From contig JANQNW010000003.1 in NCBI GenBank assembly GCA_028279375.1, positions 330,535 to 394,534 of the forward strand: a stretch of DNA of 64,000 nt, written 5' to 3'. The stretch comes from Phycisphaerales bacterium (GTDB lineage: Bacteria > Planctomycetota > Phycisphaerae > Phycisphaerales > UBA1924). Within the stretch, counting starts at the first letter, position 1. The number at the start of each line of letters is the position of its first letter. Below, piece by piece: positions 8,083-16,982 of the stretch. A model generated the notes under the pieces. It made no database searches. It had not been told where the DNA came from and worked only from the letters and a program-made list of their open reading frames with translations. Both the position numbers and the translations under genes were made by a program.

Positions 8083-9846
8083 ATGGCCTCGACGACATCA
8101 CTGCTCTCCGGCCTTTCGGGACTGAACGCGAACTCGCGCAAGCTCGAGATCATCGGCAACAACGTGGCGAACATCAACACGACGGCCTACAAGGCAAATC
8201 GCGTCATGTTCGCGCCGGCGCTGAGTCGAAGTTTCAGTCTCGGCACGACTCCCTCGAATGCGAGCGGCGGCACGAACCCCGGGCAGATTGGTCTGGGAGT
8301 CAATGTGGCCGGCACGCAGCGCAGCTTCGCGGATGGCGCCATCAGTCCGACAGGCGTGAGCACGGATCTGGCGATTGAAGGCGATGGCTTCTTTATCGTT
8401 GAAGGAGCGGGCCAGCAGTACTACACGAGGTCCGGCGCGTTTCAGCTCAACAGCACGCGTGATCTTGTGACGATCACAGGTGAGCGCGTGCGCGGATTCG
8501 GAGTCGATGAGGATTTCCGCGTCGTCGAGGGCTCGCTGATTGATCTCAATATTCCGCTGGGCTCCATGACGCTCGCCGAGCAGACTGAGAACGTCTTTCT
8601 CTCCGGCAATCTCAATGCTGATGTGAATCTGCTTCCGACGCAGGGCGCAACGATCACGTACGACCAGATCTTCAACAACCTGGGCACGGCAATGCCATTC
8701 CAGACTGGCATGGGCGAGCTCCTTGTGGACAACCTCGAAGATCCGAACAACATCGGCATGCCGCTCTTCCCGAACGCCAACATGCCCTATACGTATACGA
8801 TCTCCGGCGCGATGAAGGGCACGAGCGTCGTCCCTGACGCCTCGTTGACGATCGACGGCACAACGACGATCGATGACTTCCTCGAGTTCATCAACGACAC
8901 CTTTGGAATCATCGACGGCCTCATGAATCCCGACGGCTCGACCACCGGCGCGCAGATCGACGGCGCCGGCAATCTCTCGATCGTCGGGAATACCGGCGAC
9001 TCCAACAACATCACGTTCACCGAGGCCGAGGTCTCGATCGTCGATATGGCGAGCGCAGCGGTGGCGAACCCGTTCACGCTGTCGCAGGACCCGATCACCG
9101 GTATCGCTGATGGTGAAAGCGTGCGTACGACATTCATCATCTACGACTCGCTTGGGACACCGCTTGAAGTCAACATGACGATGGTCTTCGAGTCGGCGAG
9201 CAACGCCGGAACGAGCTGGCGCTACTACCTCGATTCGCCGGACAACATCGATCTCATGGATCCGGATCTGAACATCGGATCCGGCACGGTGACCTTTGAC
9301 ACCGTCGGCGGCCTGACTTCGAACGTTCCGATTCTTGAAGTCATTTCGCGCGACAATACGGGCGCCGATGCGCCCATGTCCTTCGCGCTCAACTTCGAGG
9401 GCGCCAACGACAGTGTGACGGCGCTTGTCGATGAGGACACCGCCAACGGCTCCGTCCTGAGCGCGATCTTCCAGGATGGCACCGGCATTGGGACGCTCTC
9501 GACATTCTCGGTTGGCGGCGACGGCGTGATCACGGGCGCATTCACGAACGGTCTGACACGCGTCGTCGGACAGGTCGCCGTCGCGCGATTCACGAACTCG
9601 GAAGGCCTTGTTGACGCAGGCAACTCGATGTTCCGCACCGGGCCCAACTCGGGCACAGCGCTCGTGACAACGCCGCAGAGCTTCGGCACAGGACGCGTCA
9701 TCGGCGGCGCCCTCGAGCTCTCGAATGTCGACCTCGGATCGCAGTTCACCGACATGATCCTGACGACCACCGGCTACTCGGCGGCCTCGCGGGTCATCAC
9801 GACGACGGACGAACTGCTCCAGCAGCTCGTGGCTCTCGGTCGATAA
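8083..9846 (+). CDS. flgE: Flagellar hook protein FlgE
   Basis: FlgE polymerises into the hook. The N-terminal rod-type motif is intact (LSGLSGLNANSRKLEIIGNN, VANINTTAYKANR), as is the conserved C-terminus (SNVDLGSQFTDMILTTTGYS, then a TDELLQQLVALGR helix). These N- and C-terminal helices form the coiled-coil D0/D1 core. At 587 residues it is long for the family (about 400 in Salmonella), the extra length lying in variable surface domains. A good AAGGAG-type ribosome-binding site precedes the ATG at 8083. Confidence 0.96.
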   Translation: MASTTSLLSGLSGLNANSRKLEIIGNNVANINTTAYKANRVMFAPALSRSFSLGTTPSNASGGTNPGQIGLGVNVAGTQRSFADGAISPTGVSTDLAIEGDGFFIVEGAGQQYYTRSGAFQLNSTRDLVTITGERVRGFGVDEDFRVVEGSLIDLNIPLGSMTLAEQTENVFLSGNLNADVNLLPTQGATITYDQIFNNLGTAMPFQTGMGELLVDNLEDPNNIGMPLFPNANMPYTYTISGAMKGTSVVPDASLTIDGTTTIDDFLEFINDTFGIIDGLMNPDGSTTGAQIDGAGNLSIVGNTGDSNNITFTEAEVSIVDMASAAVANPFTLSQDPITGIADGESVRTTFIIYDSLGTPLEVNMTMVFESASNAGTSWRYYLDSPDNIDLMDPDLNIGSGTVTFDTVGGLTSNVPILEVISRDNTGADAPMSFALNFEGANDSVTALVDEDTANGSVLSAIFQDGTGIGTLSTFSVGGDGVITGAFTNGLTRVVGQVAVARFTNSEGLVDAGNSMFRTGPNSGTALVTTPQSFGTGRVIGGALELSNVDLGSQFTDMILTTTGYSAASRVITTTDELLQQLVALGR

Positions 9847-9876
9847 GCGCGCTGAGAGGCGACCGGGAGGGATCTC

Positions 9877-10074
9877 ATGATCGCGGTGACCAAGATCAAT
9901 GGCGAGCGCATCATCATCAACGCTGAACTTATCCGGACGGTTGAGTCCACTCCGGACACCGTTATCAAGCTCGTCAATGGCGACTCATTCATGGTCGCTG
10001 AGACCATGGAGCAGGTTGTTGAACTCGCCGTCGAATACGGTCGCAGTCTGAGGACGCTGCTCGCGCCGACGTAG
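9877..10074 (+). CDS. flbD: Flagellar protein FlbD
   Basis: A 65-residue protein with the FlbD pattern: VTKINGERIIINAELIRTVE, TPDTVIKLVNGDSFMV and a final helix. The family lies between flgE and motA in many spirochete and Firmicute clusters. Its exact role is not established. It is not the Caulobacter transcription factor of the same name. The ATG follows a GGGAGG ribosome-binding site. Confidence 0.92.
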   Translation: MIAVTKINGERIIINAELIRTVESTPDTVIKLVNGDSFMVAETMEQVVELAVEYGRSLRTLLAPT

Positions 10075-10086
10075 GGTCCGCGTACC

Positions 10087-10094
10087 TATATAAA
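10087..10094 (+). promoter_or_regulatory. AT-rich motif in the flbD-motA gap, possible promoter element
   Basis: TATATAAA stands out in this GC-rich cluster. It lies in the 118-base flbD-motA gap, one of the wider gaps inside the flagellar unit. It could be a -10 element of a motAB promoter, or its TAAA could be the -35 of a sigma-28 promoter; the expected sigma-28 -10 (GCCGATAA) 15 bases later is matched only at 4 of 8 positions. No good sigma-70 -35 was found. Treat as a weak candidate. Confidence 0.25.
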
Positions 10095-10192
10095 CCGCTT
10101 CGATATCGGGCGCTCAAGTCGCATGGGCTTCCTTCCGATGCGATTCTCGGAGCCTGCGTTCGCCTTCGGCGCGCTCCGAGGAGTGACGAGCG

Positions 10193-10984
10193 GTGGATAT
10201 TGCCACAGTCATCGGATTGGTCGTCGGCGCGATCGTAATCGCAGGAACGATCCTGCTTACAGGTCTCGTCGGGATGTTCATCGACGTGCAGTCGGTGATT
10301 GTTGTGATCATCGGTTCCATCGCTGCGATGTTCATCGCGTTCCCCGTCAAGAGCCTGCTCTGCGTTCCAGGTGTCGCAAAGAAGGCCTTCTTCGCTTCGC
10401 CCCCGGATCTCAAGGCGCTGATCGATCAACTCGTCGGTCTCGCCGAGATCGCTCGCCGCGACGGCATCCTCTCGCTCGAGAATCATCTGGCGGAAGTTGA
10501 CGAGCCTTTTGTCGTGCAGGGCGTGCAGATGGCGGTTGACGGAACAGACCCTGACCTGATCGCACAGATCCTCGACCAGGATCTCGAGAATCAGATGAGT
10601 CGACATGAAGTCGGCAAGAACCTCTTCTCTGCAGCCGGTCGATACGCCCCTGCATTCGGCATGATCGGAACGCTCATTGGTCTCGTCGCCATGCTTGGCG
10701 ACATGTCTGACCCGTCGGGCATCGGCGCCGGCATGGCGGTCGCGCTGCTCACGACGCTCTATGGCGCCATCATCGCGAACGTGATCTTCCTGCCGCTCGC
10801 CGACAAGTTGGCGCTTCGAAGTGAGGAAGAGTCGCTGGTGAAGCAGATCATCATCAAGGGCGTCATGTCGATCCAGGCCGGGGACAACCCCCGCGTCGTA
10901 GAGCAGAAGCTCTGCACCTTCCTGCCTCTTGCGCTACGCGGGAGCGAAGAGGAGGAGGACGGCGAGATGAAGAAGGCCGCGTAA
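10193..10984 (+). CDS. motA: Flagellar motor stator protein MotA
   Basis: MotA is the five-subunit ring of the stator that surrounds MotB and drives FliG. Four hydrophobic segments are visible: about 3-25, 30-50, and two near 155-205. The conserved block GRYAPAFGMIGTLIGLVAML is present, with the sequence ALLTTLYGAIIANVIFLPLA after it. The length of 263 aa is normal. The start is GTG at 10193 after GAGGAG. motB follows after 14 bases. Confidence 0.95.
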   Translation: MDIATVIGLVVGAIVIAGTILLTGLVGMFIDVQSVIVVIIGSIAAMFIAFPVKSLLCVPGVAKKAFFASPPDLKALIDQLVGLAEIARRDGILSLENHLAEVDEPFVVQGVQMAVDGTDPDLIAQILDQDLENQMSRHEVGKNLFSAAGRYAPAFGMIGTLIGLVAMLGDMSDPSGIGAGMAVALLTTLYGAIIANVIFLPLADKLALRSEEESLVKQIIIKGVMSIQAGDNPRVVEQKLCTFLPLALRGSEEEEDGEMKKAA

Positions 10985-10998
10985 CACGGGCGCACACG

Positions 10999-11754
10999 AT
11001 GGCAAAGAAGAAGTGCAAATGCCCCGCGGGAATTCCAGAATGGGTTGTCACCTACGGCGACATGATGTCGCTGCTCCTGACCTTCTTCATTCTGCTGGCC
11101 GCCTTCAGTGAGCTGAAGCGCGACCATGAGTATCAGCGCGTCGTCACCGCTGTGAAAGAGGCGTTTGGCTACTCCGGCGGCGTGGGCGTCCTGCCGACCG
11201 ATGACCCGCCGCTTCGGTCGATGATCGAGAGCCTCGAGCAGCTCGCCATGAAACAGCTCGATTCGTCACGCATCAGCCAGTCGAATGAGCAGGGCATCAG
11301 CGGCCGAGAGACCACGGTCTCGCGCGTGCATGACGGACTCAAGTTCACAATTGGCGGCAACCTGACTTTCCGACCGGGGTCAGCGGAGTTGCTTGAGGGC
11401 GCGAAGCCCGAACTCCTGAAGGTCGCCAAGCTCCTGCGTGGGCGGCGCAACAAGATCGAGATCCGGGGCCATGCCGCGAAGAAGCCGCTGCCGGCCGATT
11501 CGCAGTTCGAGGATCTGCTCGATCTCTCTTACTTCCGGGCGAAGGCCGTCGGTCAGTTTCTCGTGGAGGAGGGCGGCATCGAACCCGAGGTGATTGTCCT
11601 GAACGCTCGGGGCGACTCCGAGCCTGTCGAGGCACGGACGTATTCGCCTGAGGAGCAGGCGATCAACCGTCGGGTGGAGGTTCTTCAGACCGAGTCCATC
11701 GTGGATGACCTGCATCCGGACCCGGATTACGCCGACGAGAGTGTCGCCAGATAG
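10999..11754 (+). CDS. motB: Flagellar motor stator protein MotB
   Basis: MotB carries the ion-binding Asp and anchors the stator to peptidoglycan. The single N-terminal transmembrane helix (WVVTYGDMMSLLLTFFILLA) has the conserved Asp at residue 21. The C-terminal OmpA-like domain includes FTIGGNLTFRPGSAELLEGA, KIEIRGHAAKKPLP and NRRVEVLQ. The N-terminus has two Cys (KKKCKCPAG), common in MotB/PomB of several phyla. Ion specificity (proton or sodium) cannot be decided from the sequence seen. Confidence 0.96.
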   Translation: MAKKKCKCPAGIPEWVVTYGDMMSLLLTFFILLAAFSELKRDHEYQRVVTAVKEAFGYSGGVGVLPTDDPPLRSMIESLEQLAMKQLDSSRISQSNEQGISGRETTVSRVHDGLKFTIGGNLTFRPGSAELLEGAKPELLKVAKLLRGRRNKIEIRGHAAKKPLPADSQFEDLLDLSYFRAKAVGQFLVEEGGIEPEVIVLNARGDSEPVEARTYSPEEQAINRRVEVLQTESIVDDLHPDPDYADESVAR

Positions 11755-11782
11755 CTGACATCGATAACCGGGGACGGACGCC

Positions 11783-12298
11783 ATGAGCGAACAAACCAGC
11801 GAAAAGCAGGCGAAGAAGGGACTCCCGATCAAGACGATCGTCGTCGTCCTCGGTCTCCTCGTCATCGAGGCGGTCGTCGTCATTGGCGCTGTCACGATGC
11901 TCGGCAAGCCGAACGAGGTGCAGGGGCAGGGATTCGTTGATGAGACGCCGGGAATCGACGAGCAGATGAGCGAGGTTCTCATCGTCGCCGACAAGTTCCC
12001 GAATCATCACACCGGACGCGTGTGGCTCTGGGACACCGAAGTGCAGGTGAAGGTGAAGGGCAAGCACCTCGAGCACGTCCAGTCAATCGTGCAGGACCGC
12101 AGCGCGGAGCTGAAGTCGGGCATCGGGCGCATTATCCGGACCGCCCACCACAATCATCTCAAGGAGCCCAACCTCGAGACGATCTCGCGTCAGCTTCGCG
12201 AGTATCTCTACGGCGTCTTCGGGCAGGACGCGGAGGGTGAGGACCGTCTCCAGGAGGTCTTCCTCCCGAGGTGCGTGGGATTCCCAGCGGACTTCTGA
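11783..12298 (+). CDS. fliL: Flagellar basal-body-associated protein FliL
   Basis: FliL is a single-pass inner-membrane protein that forms a ring around the stator and stabilises it. A short Lys-rich cytoplasmic N-terminus is followed by one transmembrane helix at about residues 15-40 (TIVVVLGLLVIEAVVVIGAV). A periplasmic domain with the FliL/stomatin-like pattern comes next (VQVKVKGKHLEHVQSIVQDR, then AELKSGIGRIIRT). The C-terminus (VFLPRCVGFPADF) is unlike the usual strand but fits planctomycete-type divergence. Position after motB supports the call. Confidence 0.82.
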   Translation: MSEQTSEKQAKKGLPIKTIVVVLGLLVIEAVVVIGAVTMLGKPNEVQGQGFVDETPGIDEQMSEVLIVADKFPNHHTGRVWLWDTEVQVKVKGKHLEHVQSIVQDRSAELKSGIGRIIRTAHHNHLKEPNLETISRQLREYLYGVFGQDAEGEDRLQEVFLPRCVGFPADF

Positions 12299-12466
12299 TT
12301 CGGCAATCCTTGCGCATCCTGTGCGCGATCCGCAAAAGCTGCGGACCTCCTGAAACCCTCGCCGATAGTCAGATGCCTTCGCATCTCGACGCGCTTCCGG
12401 AGCGCTCGGACGCGATGGCGCCGACGTGGCCACAGGCGGCGGAGTCCGGCCGAAGAGAGGCTCAGG
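12299..12466 (+). other. fliL-fliN gap where fliM would be expected
   Basis: In most clusters with this gene order fliM (about 330 codons) lies between fliL and fliN. Here only 168 bases separate them. The three forward frames show no FliM-like residues such as the CheC-like GGxG or SpoA end. A six-base hairpin (TCCGCA at 12329-12334 with TGCGGA at 12340-12345) is present without a T-run. No function is assigned. Confidence 0.7.
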
Positions 12467-13012
12467 ATGAGCGAGAACGAAACCGGCGAACCGGTCGATC
12501 CGAAGGATCAGCAGACACCTGAAGAGCAGGAGTCCGAAAGCGCCGCGCCTGAGGCGAGCGCAGATTCTGCGCCTGCTGCGGACTCCTCGGACGAGGAAGC
12601 GGCAGGCTCCGAAGATGGCGCCGACGCGGAGGCCGCGCTGGACGCCGTCGAGGGCGCCGTGGCAGATCTCGCTGAGGAGACTGCTGAGGCTGCCGTCGGC
12701 GCCAACGGCGACGCCCAGTCAATGGACCTCCCCGATCTCGCGGGCGTCGACGCGGCCGAGGGCGCCGGAGGCATGGATCTCCTTTCCGACGTGAATCTGG
12801 ACGTCAAGATCGAACTCGGGCGCACCATGATGTACGTCGAGGACGTGCTGAAGCTCGCGCAGGGCGCCGTCGTCGAGTTGAACAAACTCGCCGGAGATCC
12901 GGTGGATGTGTATGTGAATGACCGGCATGTGGCTCGGGGTGAAGTGCTGATTCTCAACGACAACTTCTGCGTGCGAATCAATGAGATCCTGCATGCGATC
13001 GGTCAGGATTGA
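12467..13012 (+). CDS. fliN: Flagellar motor switch protein FliN with long acidic N-terminal extension
   Basis: FliN forms the lower C-ring with FliM and binds the FliH-FliI complex. The last about 75 residues are a clear SpoA/FliN domain ([20 protein letters not shown], then [20 protein letters not shown]). The first about 105 residues are low complexity, dominated by Glu, Asp, Ala and Ser, and resemble the acidic linkers of longer FliN/FliY proteins. No CheC-type phosphatase motif is visible, so it is not FliY. It is followed by fliO, as usual. Confidence 0.93.
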   Translation: MSENETGEPVDPKDQQTPEEQESESAAPEASADSAPAADSSDEEAAGSEDGADAEAALDAVEGAVADLAEETAEAAVGANGDAQSMDLPDLAGVDAAEGAGGMDLLSDVNLDVKIELGRTMMYVEDVLKLAQGAVVELNKLAGDPVDVYVNDRHVARGEVLILNDNFCVRINEILHAIGQD

Positions 13013-13078
13013 CACGGGCGCATTGACGCCTTGAAGAGGAACGGTGGCGGAGCCACCTGAGACTGCCAGGACGGCGAC

Positions 13079-13933
13079 ATGATGAGTTGGTGCAGCGCGC
13101 CGGCGGCGATTCTCAGTCTCTCGCTGGCGACCACAATCTTCCCAGGGACGACGCCGAGCGCTGTCGCCGCATCCGAGGTCGAGATCGGCGACGTCACAGA
13201 GTCTCCGAGTTCGGCGCCGACGGATCCGTCGAGTGATCGGCAGAGCGCCTCTGATGCATCCCGAGCGACTCTGGACACATCAGCCGTAGAGAACACACCT
13301 CTTGGGCGACCGAGCGCGATCGGTGAAGTCTCGACTGTAGATGACACGGAGAGCGCCTCGCCTCGCGGGCTGATGTCAGATGCGATCCGCACTGGCGGCG
13401 CTCTCGTCCTCGTCATCACCCTGATATTCGGTCTGCGCTTTCTCCTGAGGAGGATGGGCGCGCTCCAGGCCGGCCTCGTCGGTCAACTGGGTCCCGGCGG
13501 CAAAGCGCCGTCCGGTGTTGTCGCCGTCCTGGGCAGGTATCCCGTGAGCCGGGGGCAGACGCTGGTGCTGCTCCAGGTCGGCGTGCGCGTGCTGCTCCTT
13601 TCGCAGTCGAGTTCCGGGCTCCGAACACTCAGCGAACTGACCGATCCCGAGGAGGTCGCCCAGTTGTTGCTTAAGACGCGCGATGAAGACGGACAGTCGA
13701 TGTCCGAGCGATTCCGAACGCTCCTCAAGGGCGCGTCACAGGATCCATCGCTCATCGGGGAGCCCGGCGAGATGGATTCGGGAGGTCCGGTCTCGATGCG
13801 TATCGCCGGTGGCATGGCGGATGTCGGCGTTCCCGTCGAGGCTGCGGATCAGGATGAAGACACCACGAGCTCGCTTGACGGAGTGGCCTCGCTCAGAAAG
13901 CGGCTCGCAGCGATCTCGGAGACCGAGGACTGA
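13079..13933 (+). CDS. fliO: Flagellar biosynthesis protein FliO
   Basis: FliO helps assemble the FliP pentamer of the export gate. The protein begins with a signal-peptide-like stretch (residues about 8-32), then a long Ser/Thr/Glu-rich periplasmic segment. A transmembrane helix lies at about 105-122 (ALVLVITLIFGLRFLLRRMG). A cytoplasmic FliO domain follows (VVAVLGRYPVSRGQTLVLLQ and VRVLLLSQSSSGLRTLSEL). The tail is poorly conserved, as usual. The stop shares a base with the fliP start (TGATG). Confidence 0.88.
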   Translation: MMSWCSAPAAILSLSLATTIFPGTTPSAVAASEVEIGDVTESPSSAPTDPSSDRQSASDASRATLDTSAVENTPLGRPSAIGEVSTVDDTESASPRGLMSDAIRTGGALVLVITLIFGLRFLLRRMGALQAGLVGQLGPGGKAPSGVVAVLGRYPVSRGQTLVLLQVGVRVLLLSQSSSGLRTLSELTDPEEVAQLLLKTRDEDGQSMSERFRTLLKGASQDPSLIGEPGEMDSGGPVSMRIAGGMADVGVPVEAADQDEDTTSSLDGVASLRKRLAAISETED

Positions 13934-14787
13934 TGCGACAGATCGTTGTCGTCATCCTGGTCTTCCTCTTCGGGTCGCTTTCGGCGGCAGGCGCTCCGGG
14001 CGTTTCATCGAGCGTCGTGAGCGACCTGAACCCAGTTTCGGCGCTCGAGAGCGCTGCTGAAGCGCTTCCGGGATTCGAGGGCGGCCTGAGCGGCGCTCTG
14101 AATGTGCTTGTGCTGTTGACGGTGCTCTCACTGGCGCCAGCGATCATCATCATGACGACCTCGTTCGTCAGGATCATCGTCGTGCTGGGTCTGCTGAAGC
14201 AGGCGCTCGGAACACAGACTCTGCCGCCGTCTGGCGTCATCTTCGGCCTGGCGCTGTTCATGACGATGATGATCATGTCGCCGACGGTCGATCGGATCTA
14301 CGACGAGGCGATTCAGCCGTGGAACGACGGCGAAATCACGAATCAACTGGAGATGTGGCGTCGGGCCAAGCAACCGGTGCGCGACTTCATGTTCGATCAG
14401 ATTGAGGCGACCGGAAACTGGTCTGGCGTCTACCTCATGCTGAACTACAAGGGCGTCGACACCTCTCGCCCGGAGCAGTTGACGCGCTCAGATGTTGACA
14501 CACCCTCTCTTTGTTGCGCGTTCATGATCAGTGAGTTGAAGGTGGCCTTCCTGATGGGGTTCAAGGTCTACCTGCCGTTTCTGGTCATCGACATGGTCAT
14601 CGCGAGTCTGTTGATCTCGATGAGCATGATGATGCTGCCGCCTGTGCTGATCAGTCTTCCGTTCAAGATTCTTCTCTTCGTCTTGGTCGACGGCTGGCAG
14701 CTCGTTGTTGGCGGATTGATGATGAGTTTCTCACAGGAGAGCGCTGTCGCGGAGCTCACCGGCTCCGTTGTTCGTGGTGGTCCGTGA
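13933..14787 (+). CDS. fliP: Flagellar export gate protein FliP
   Basis: FliP is the core pore subunit of the flagellar export gate. The protein has a cleavable N-terminal signal sequence and then the conserved block PAIIIMTTSFVRIIVVLGLL, GTQTLPPSGVIFGLALFMTM and MSPTVDRIYDEAIQPW. The C-terminal helices include ELKVAFLMGFKVYLPFLVID and SMMMLPPVLISLPFKILLFV. The length of 284 aa includes a longer lead sequence than E. coli FliP. fliQ and fliR follow. Confidence 0.97.
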   Translation: MRQIVVVILVFLFGSLSAAGAPGVSSSVVSDLNPVSALESAAEALPGFEGGLSGALNVLVLLTVLSLAPAIIIMTTSFVRIIVVLGLLKQALGTQTLPPSGVIFGLALFMTMMIMSPTVDRIYDEAIQPWNDGEITNQLEMWRRAKQPVRDFMFDQIEATGNWSGVYLMLNYKGVDTSRPEQLTRSDVDTPSLCCAFMISELKVAFLMGFKVYLPFLVIDMVIASLLISMSMMMLPPVLISLPFKILLFVLVDGWQLVVGGLMMSFSQESAVAELTGSVVRGGP

Positions 14788-14808
14788 CGTGGCCGAGAGC
14801 AAAGACCG

Positions 14809-15069
14809 ATGGTGATCGACGAATCCCTGATCGACATCGTGCGTCAAGCGCTGACAGTCGCGCTGAAGATCGCTGCGCCCATTCTCGGCGCCGGTGTCGC
14901 GATCGGTCTGATCATCAGCATCATCCAGTCCGTGACATCCATCCAGGAACAGACGCTGAGTTTCGTGCCCAAGATCTTCGGGATGATCATCATCACGATC
15001 ATCATCATCTCGTGGATCATTCAGCGCATCGCAGAGTTCTCGATCACCATGTTCAATCTCGCCGGCTGA
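14809..15069 (+). CDS. fliQ: Flagellar export gate protein FliQ
   Basis: FliQ is an 86-residue two-helix membrane protein of the export gate. Two hydrophobic hairpin helices (about 14-38 and 50-75) flank the conserved middle (SIIQSVTSIQEQTLSFVPKI). Length, hydropathy and position between fliP and fliR all fit. The start is ATG at 14809. Confidence 0.95.
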   Translation: MVIDESLIDIVRQALTVALKIAAPILGAGVAIGLIISIIQSVTSIQEQTLSFVPKIFGMIIITIIIISWIIQRIAEFSITMFNLAG

Positions 15070-15093
15070 CTCAAGAGGGATACGTGACCGATC

Positions 15094-15873
15094 ATGCCCG
15101 GCTCGGAACTGCTGCTTCAGCATGTGCTTCCCTTCGGCGCCGTCCTCGCGCGCCTCGCGGGGATTTTCTTGATGACGCCTGCGATCGGGAGTCAGTCGGT
15201 GCCGGTGCGCGTCAAGGCGCTCATGGCGCTCTTCCTCGCGCTGGCGCTCTATCCGGTTCTCCCCGTCGAGACGCAGTCGACGCAGAACCTGACCATGGTC
15301 GATCTCATTCCGGTCCTCGTCGGAGAGGGGCTCATCGGTCTTGCGATCGGCGCGCTGATCAGTCTGCCGGTGCTCAGCGTCCAGATGGGCGGCCAGATCA
15401 TGGGCCAGCAGATGGGCCTCGGCATCGCATCTGTATTCAACCCGGCGTTGGAGACCGAGGGCGATGTTGTCGGCCAGATTCTCCTGTATCTCGCGCTGCT
15501 CATCTTCCTGAGCTTCGACGGCCTGGAGATAGCGCACTACGCGCTGATCGAGAGCTTCTCGACGGTGCCAATCGGCGGCCTCGCTATCGACCGTGCGCCG
15601 CTCGAACTCTTCGTCGGACTGCTTCAGAGCGGCATGCATCTGGCGATTCGAATCGCGGCGCCGATTCTCTGCATTCTCTTTCTCGAGACGGTGGCGGTCG
15701 GATTTGTCATGAAGACCGTGCCGCAGCTGAACATTCTGAGTTTCGGGTTTCCCGTGAAGATCATGCTCGGGATCTTCACGACCATTGCGTCGCTCACAGC
15801 GATCGCCGGCGCGACGGGAGTCGAGCTCGAGCGAACGTTCGAAATCATTCTCGATTGGGTTCTTTCGCTATGA
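15094..15873 (+). CDS. fliR: Flagellar export gate protein FliR
   Basis: FliR completes the FliP5Q4R1 export gate. The 259-residue protein is strongly hydrophobic with about six predicted membrane segments. It has the family motifs LARLAGIFLMTPAIGSQSVP near the N-terminus and QMGGQIMGQQMGLGIASVFN in the middle. flhB follows 24 bases later, as in most flagellar clusters. Confidence 0.96.
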   Translation: MPGSELLLQHVLPFGAVLARLAGIFLMTPAIGSQSVPVRVKALMALFLALALYPVLPVETQSTQNLTMVDLIPVLVGEGLIGLAIGALISLPVLSVQMGGQIMGQQMGLGIASVFNPALETEGDVVGQILLYLALLIFLSFDGLEIAHYALIESFSTVPIGGLAIDRAPLELFVGLLQSGMHLAIRIAAPILCILFLETVAVGFVMKTVPQLNILSFGFPVKIMLGIFTTIASLTAIAGATGVELERTFEIILDWVLSL

Positions 15874-15897
15874 CCATCATCCCGACGAGGCGCCGAC

Positions 15898-16968
15898 GTG
15901 GCTGAAGACCTCGGCGAAAAGACCGAAGAGCCGACAGCGCGAAAGCGAATGGAATCGCGGCGCAAGGGTCAGGTCGCCAAGAGTCAGGACCTCTCGGCGG
16001 CGCTGATTCTCGCCGGCGCGACGCTGCTGCTGGTCGCGTTCGGGGACGACATCTTCGGCGGTGTCGCGATGATCATGCGGCGCGCTCTGGATCCGGTTGC
16101 GCTCGGAGGGAACATCGACGCGGCCAGCGCAGGACAAGCCGTGGCGCTCTCGATGGGTCGGATGTTCTGGATCATCGGGCCCGTGCTCGCGCTGATGGGC
16201 CTGATCGCGCTCATCGATCAGCTCAGCCAGGCTGGTCTGATGCTCAGCGTCGAGGCGATCAAACCCAACCTCAACAAGCTGAATCCAATCTCAGGGACGG
16301 CCAAGTTGTTCTCGCGCCGGAATCTCGTCAAGGCGGTCGTGAACATCCTCAAAGTCGCGCTTCTCGGCGCGGTCGCCATCATCATCATCCGCCGCGACAT
16401 GGCAGAGATTGTGGCGTTGCCCGGCCTCACGTTGCTCTCGGCGATCAAGGTGATCGTCGGGCTCGTCATCGAACTGGCCGCCTGGGCGCTCGCGATCATG
16501 CTTCTTCTCGGAACGATCGATCGCGTCTACCAGTCCTGGCAGCAGACCCAGGATTTGAAGATGACGAAGCACGAGGTCAAGGAGGAGCGGAAGTCGTCAG
16601 AAGGCGACATGGAGATGAAGGCGCGCCGCATGCGACTGGCGCGCGAGATTCAGCGGCAGCGCATTCAGAGTGACGTTCCGAAAGCTGACGTCGTTGTCAC
16701 CAACCCAACGCACTACGCAGTGGCGCTCAAGTACGACTCGGATGAATCCAATGCGCCGCGCGTTGTCGCCAAGGGCATTGACATGCTCGCAGTGCAGATC
16801 CGACTGGTCGCCTCGGCGCATGGCGTGCCGATCGTCGAGCGGCCGCCGCTGGCGAGGGCGCTCTATCGCAGCGTCGAGGTCGGCGAGGAGATTCCGATCG
16901 ATCTCTACGAAGCCGTGGCGGAGGTCCTCGCGTACGTCTACCGACTGGAGGGCCGCATGGCGTCCTAG
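15898..16968 (+). CDS. flhB: Flagellar export switch protein FlhB
   Basis: FlhB controls the switch of export substrate from hook to filament proteins. The N-terminal region GEKTEEPTARKRMESRRKGQ is typical. Four transmembrane segments follow and then the cytoplasmic domain with the autocleavage motif NPTH (VVVTNPTHYAVALKYDSDES). Cleavage between Asn and Pro in this motif is known for the family. The start is GTG at 15898. Together with FliK it sets hook length. Confidence 0.97.
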   Translation: MAEDLGEKTEEPTARKRMESRRKGQVAKSQDLSAALILAGATLLLVAFGDDIFGGVAMIMRRALDPVALGGNIDAASAGQAVALSMGRMFWIIGPVLALMGLIALIDQLSQAGLMLSVEAIKPNLNKLNPISGTAKLFSRRNLVKAVVNILKVALLGAVAIIIIRRDMAEIVALPGLTLLSAIKVIVGLVIELAAWALAIMLLLGTIDRVYQSWQQTQDLKMTKHEVKEERKSSEGDMEMKARRMRLAREIQRQRIQSDVPKADVVVTNPTHYAVALKYDSDESNAPRVVAKGIDMLAVQIRLVASAHGVPIVERPPLARALYRSVEVGEEIPIDLYEAVAEVLAYVYRLEGRMAS

Positions 16969-16982
16969 TGCGCAGCTAAGAG

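Noticed and set aside
12271..12522. A short + strand frame spanning the fliL-fliN gap, considered as a fliM remnant
   Set aside because: Its residues show no FliM motif and it overlaps both real genes in another frame.
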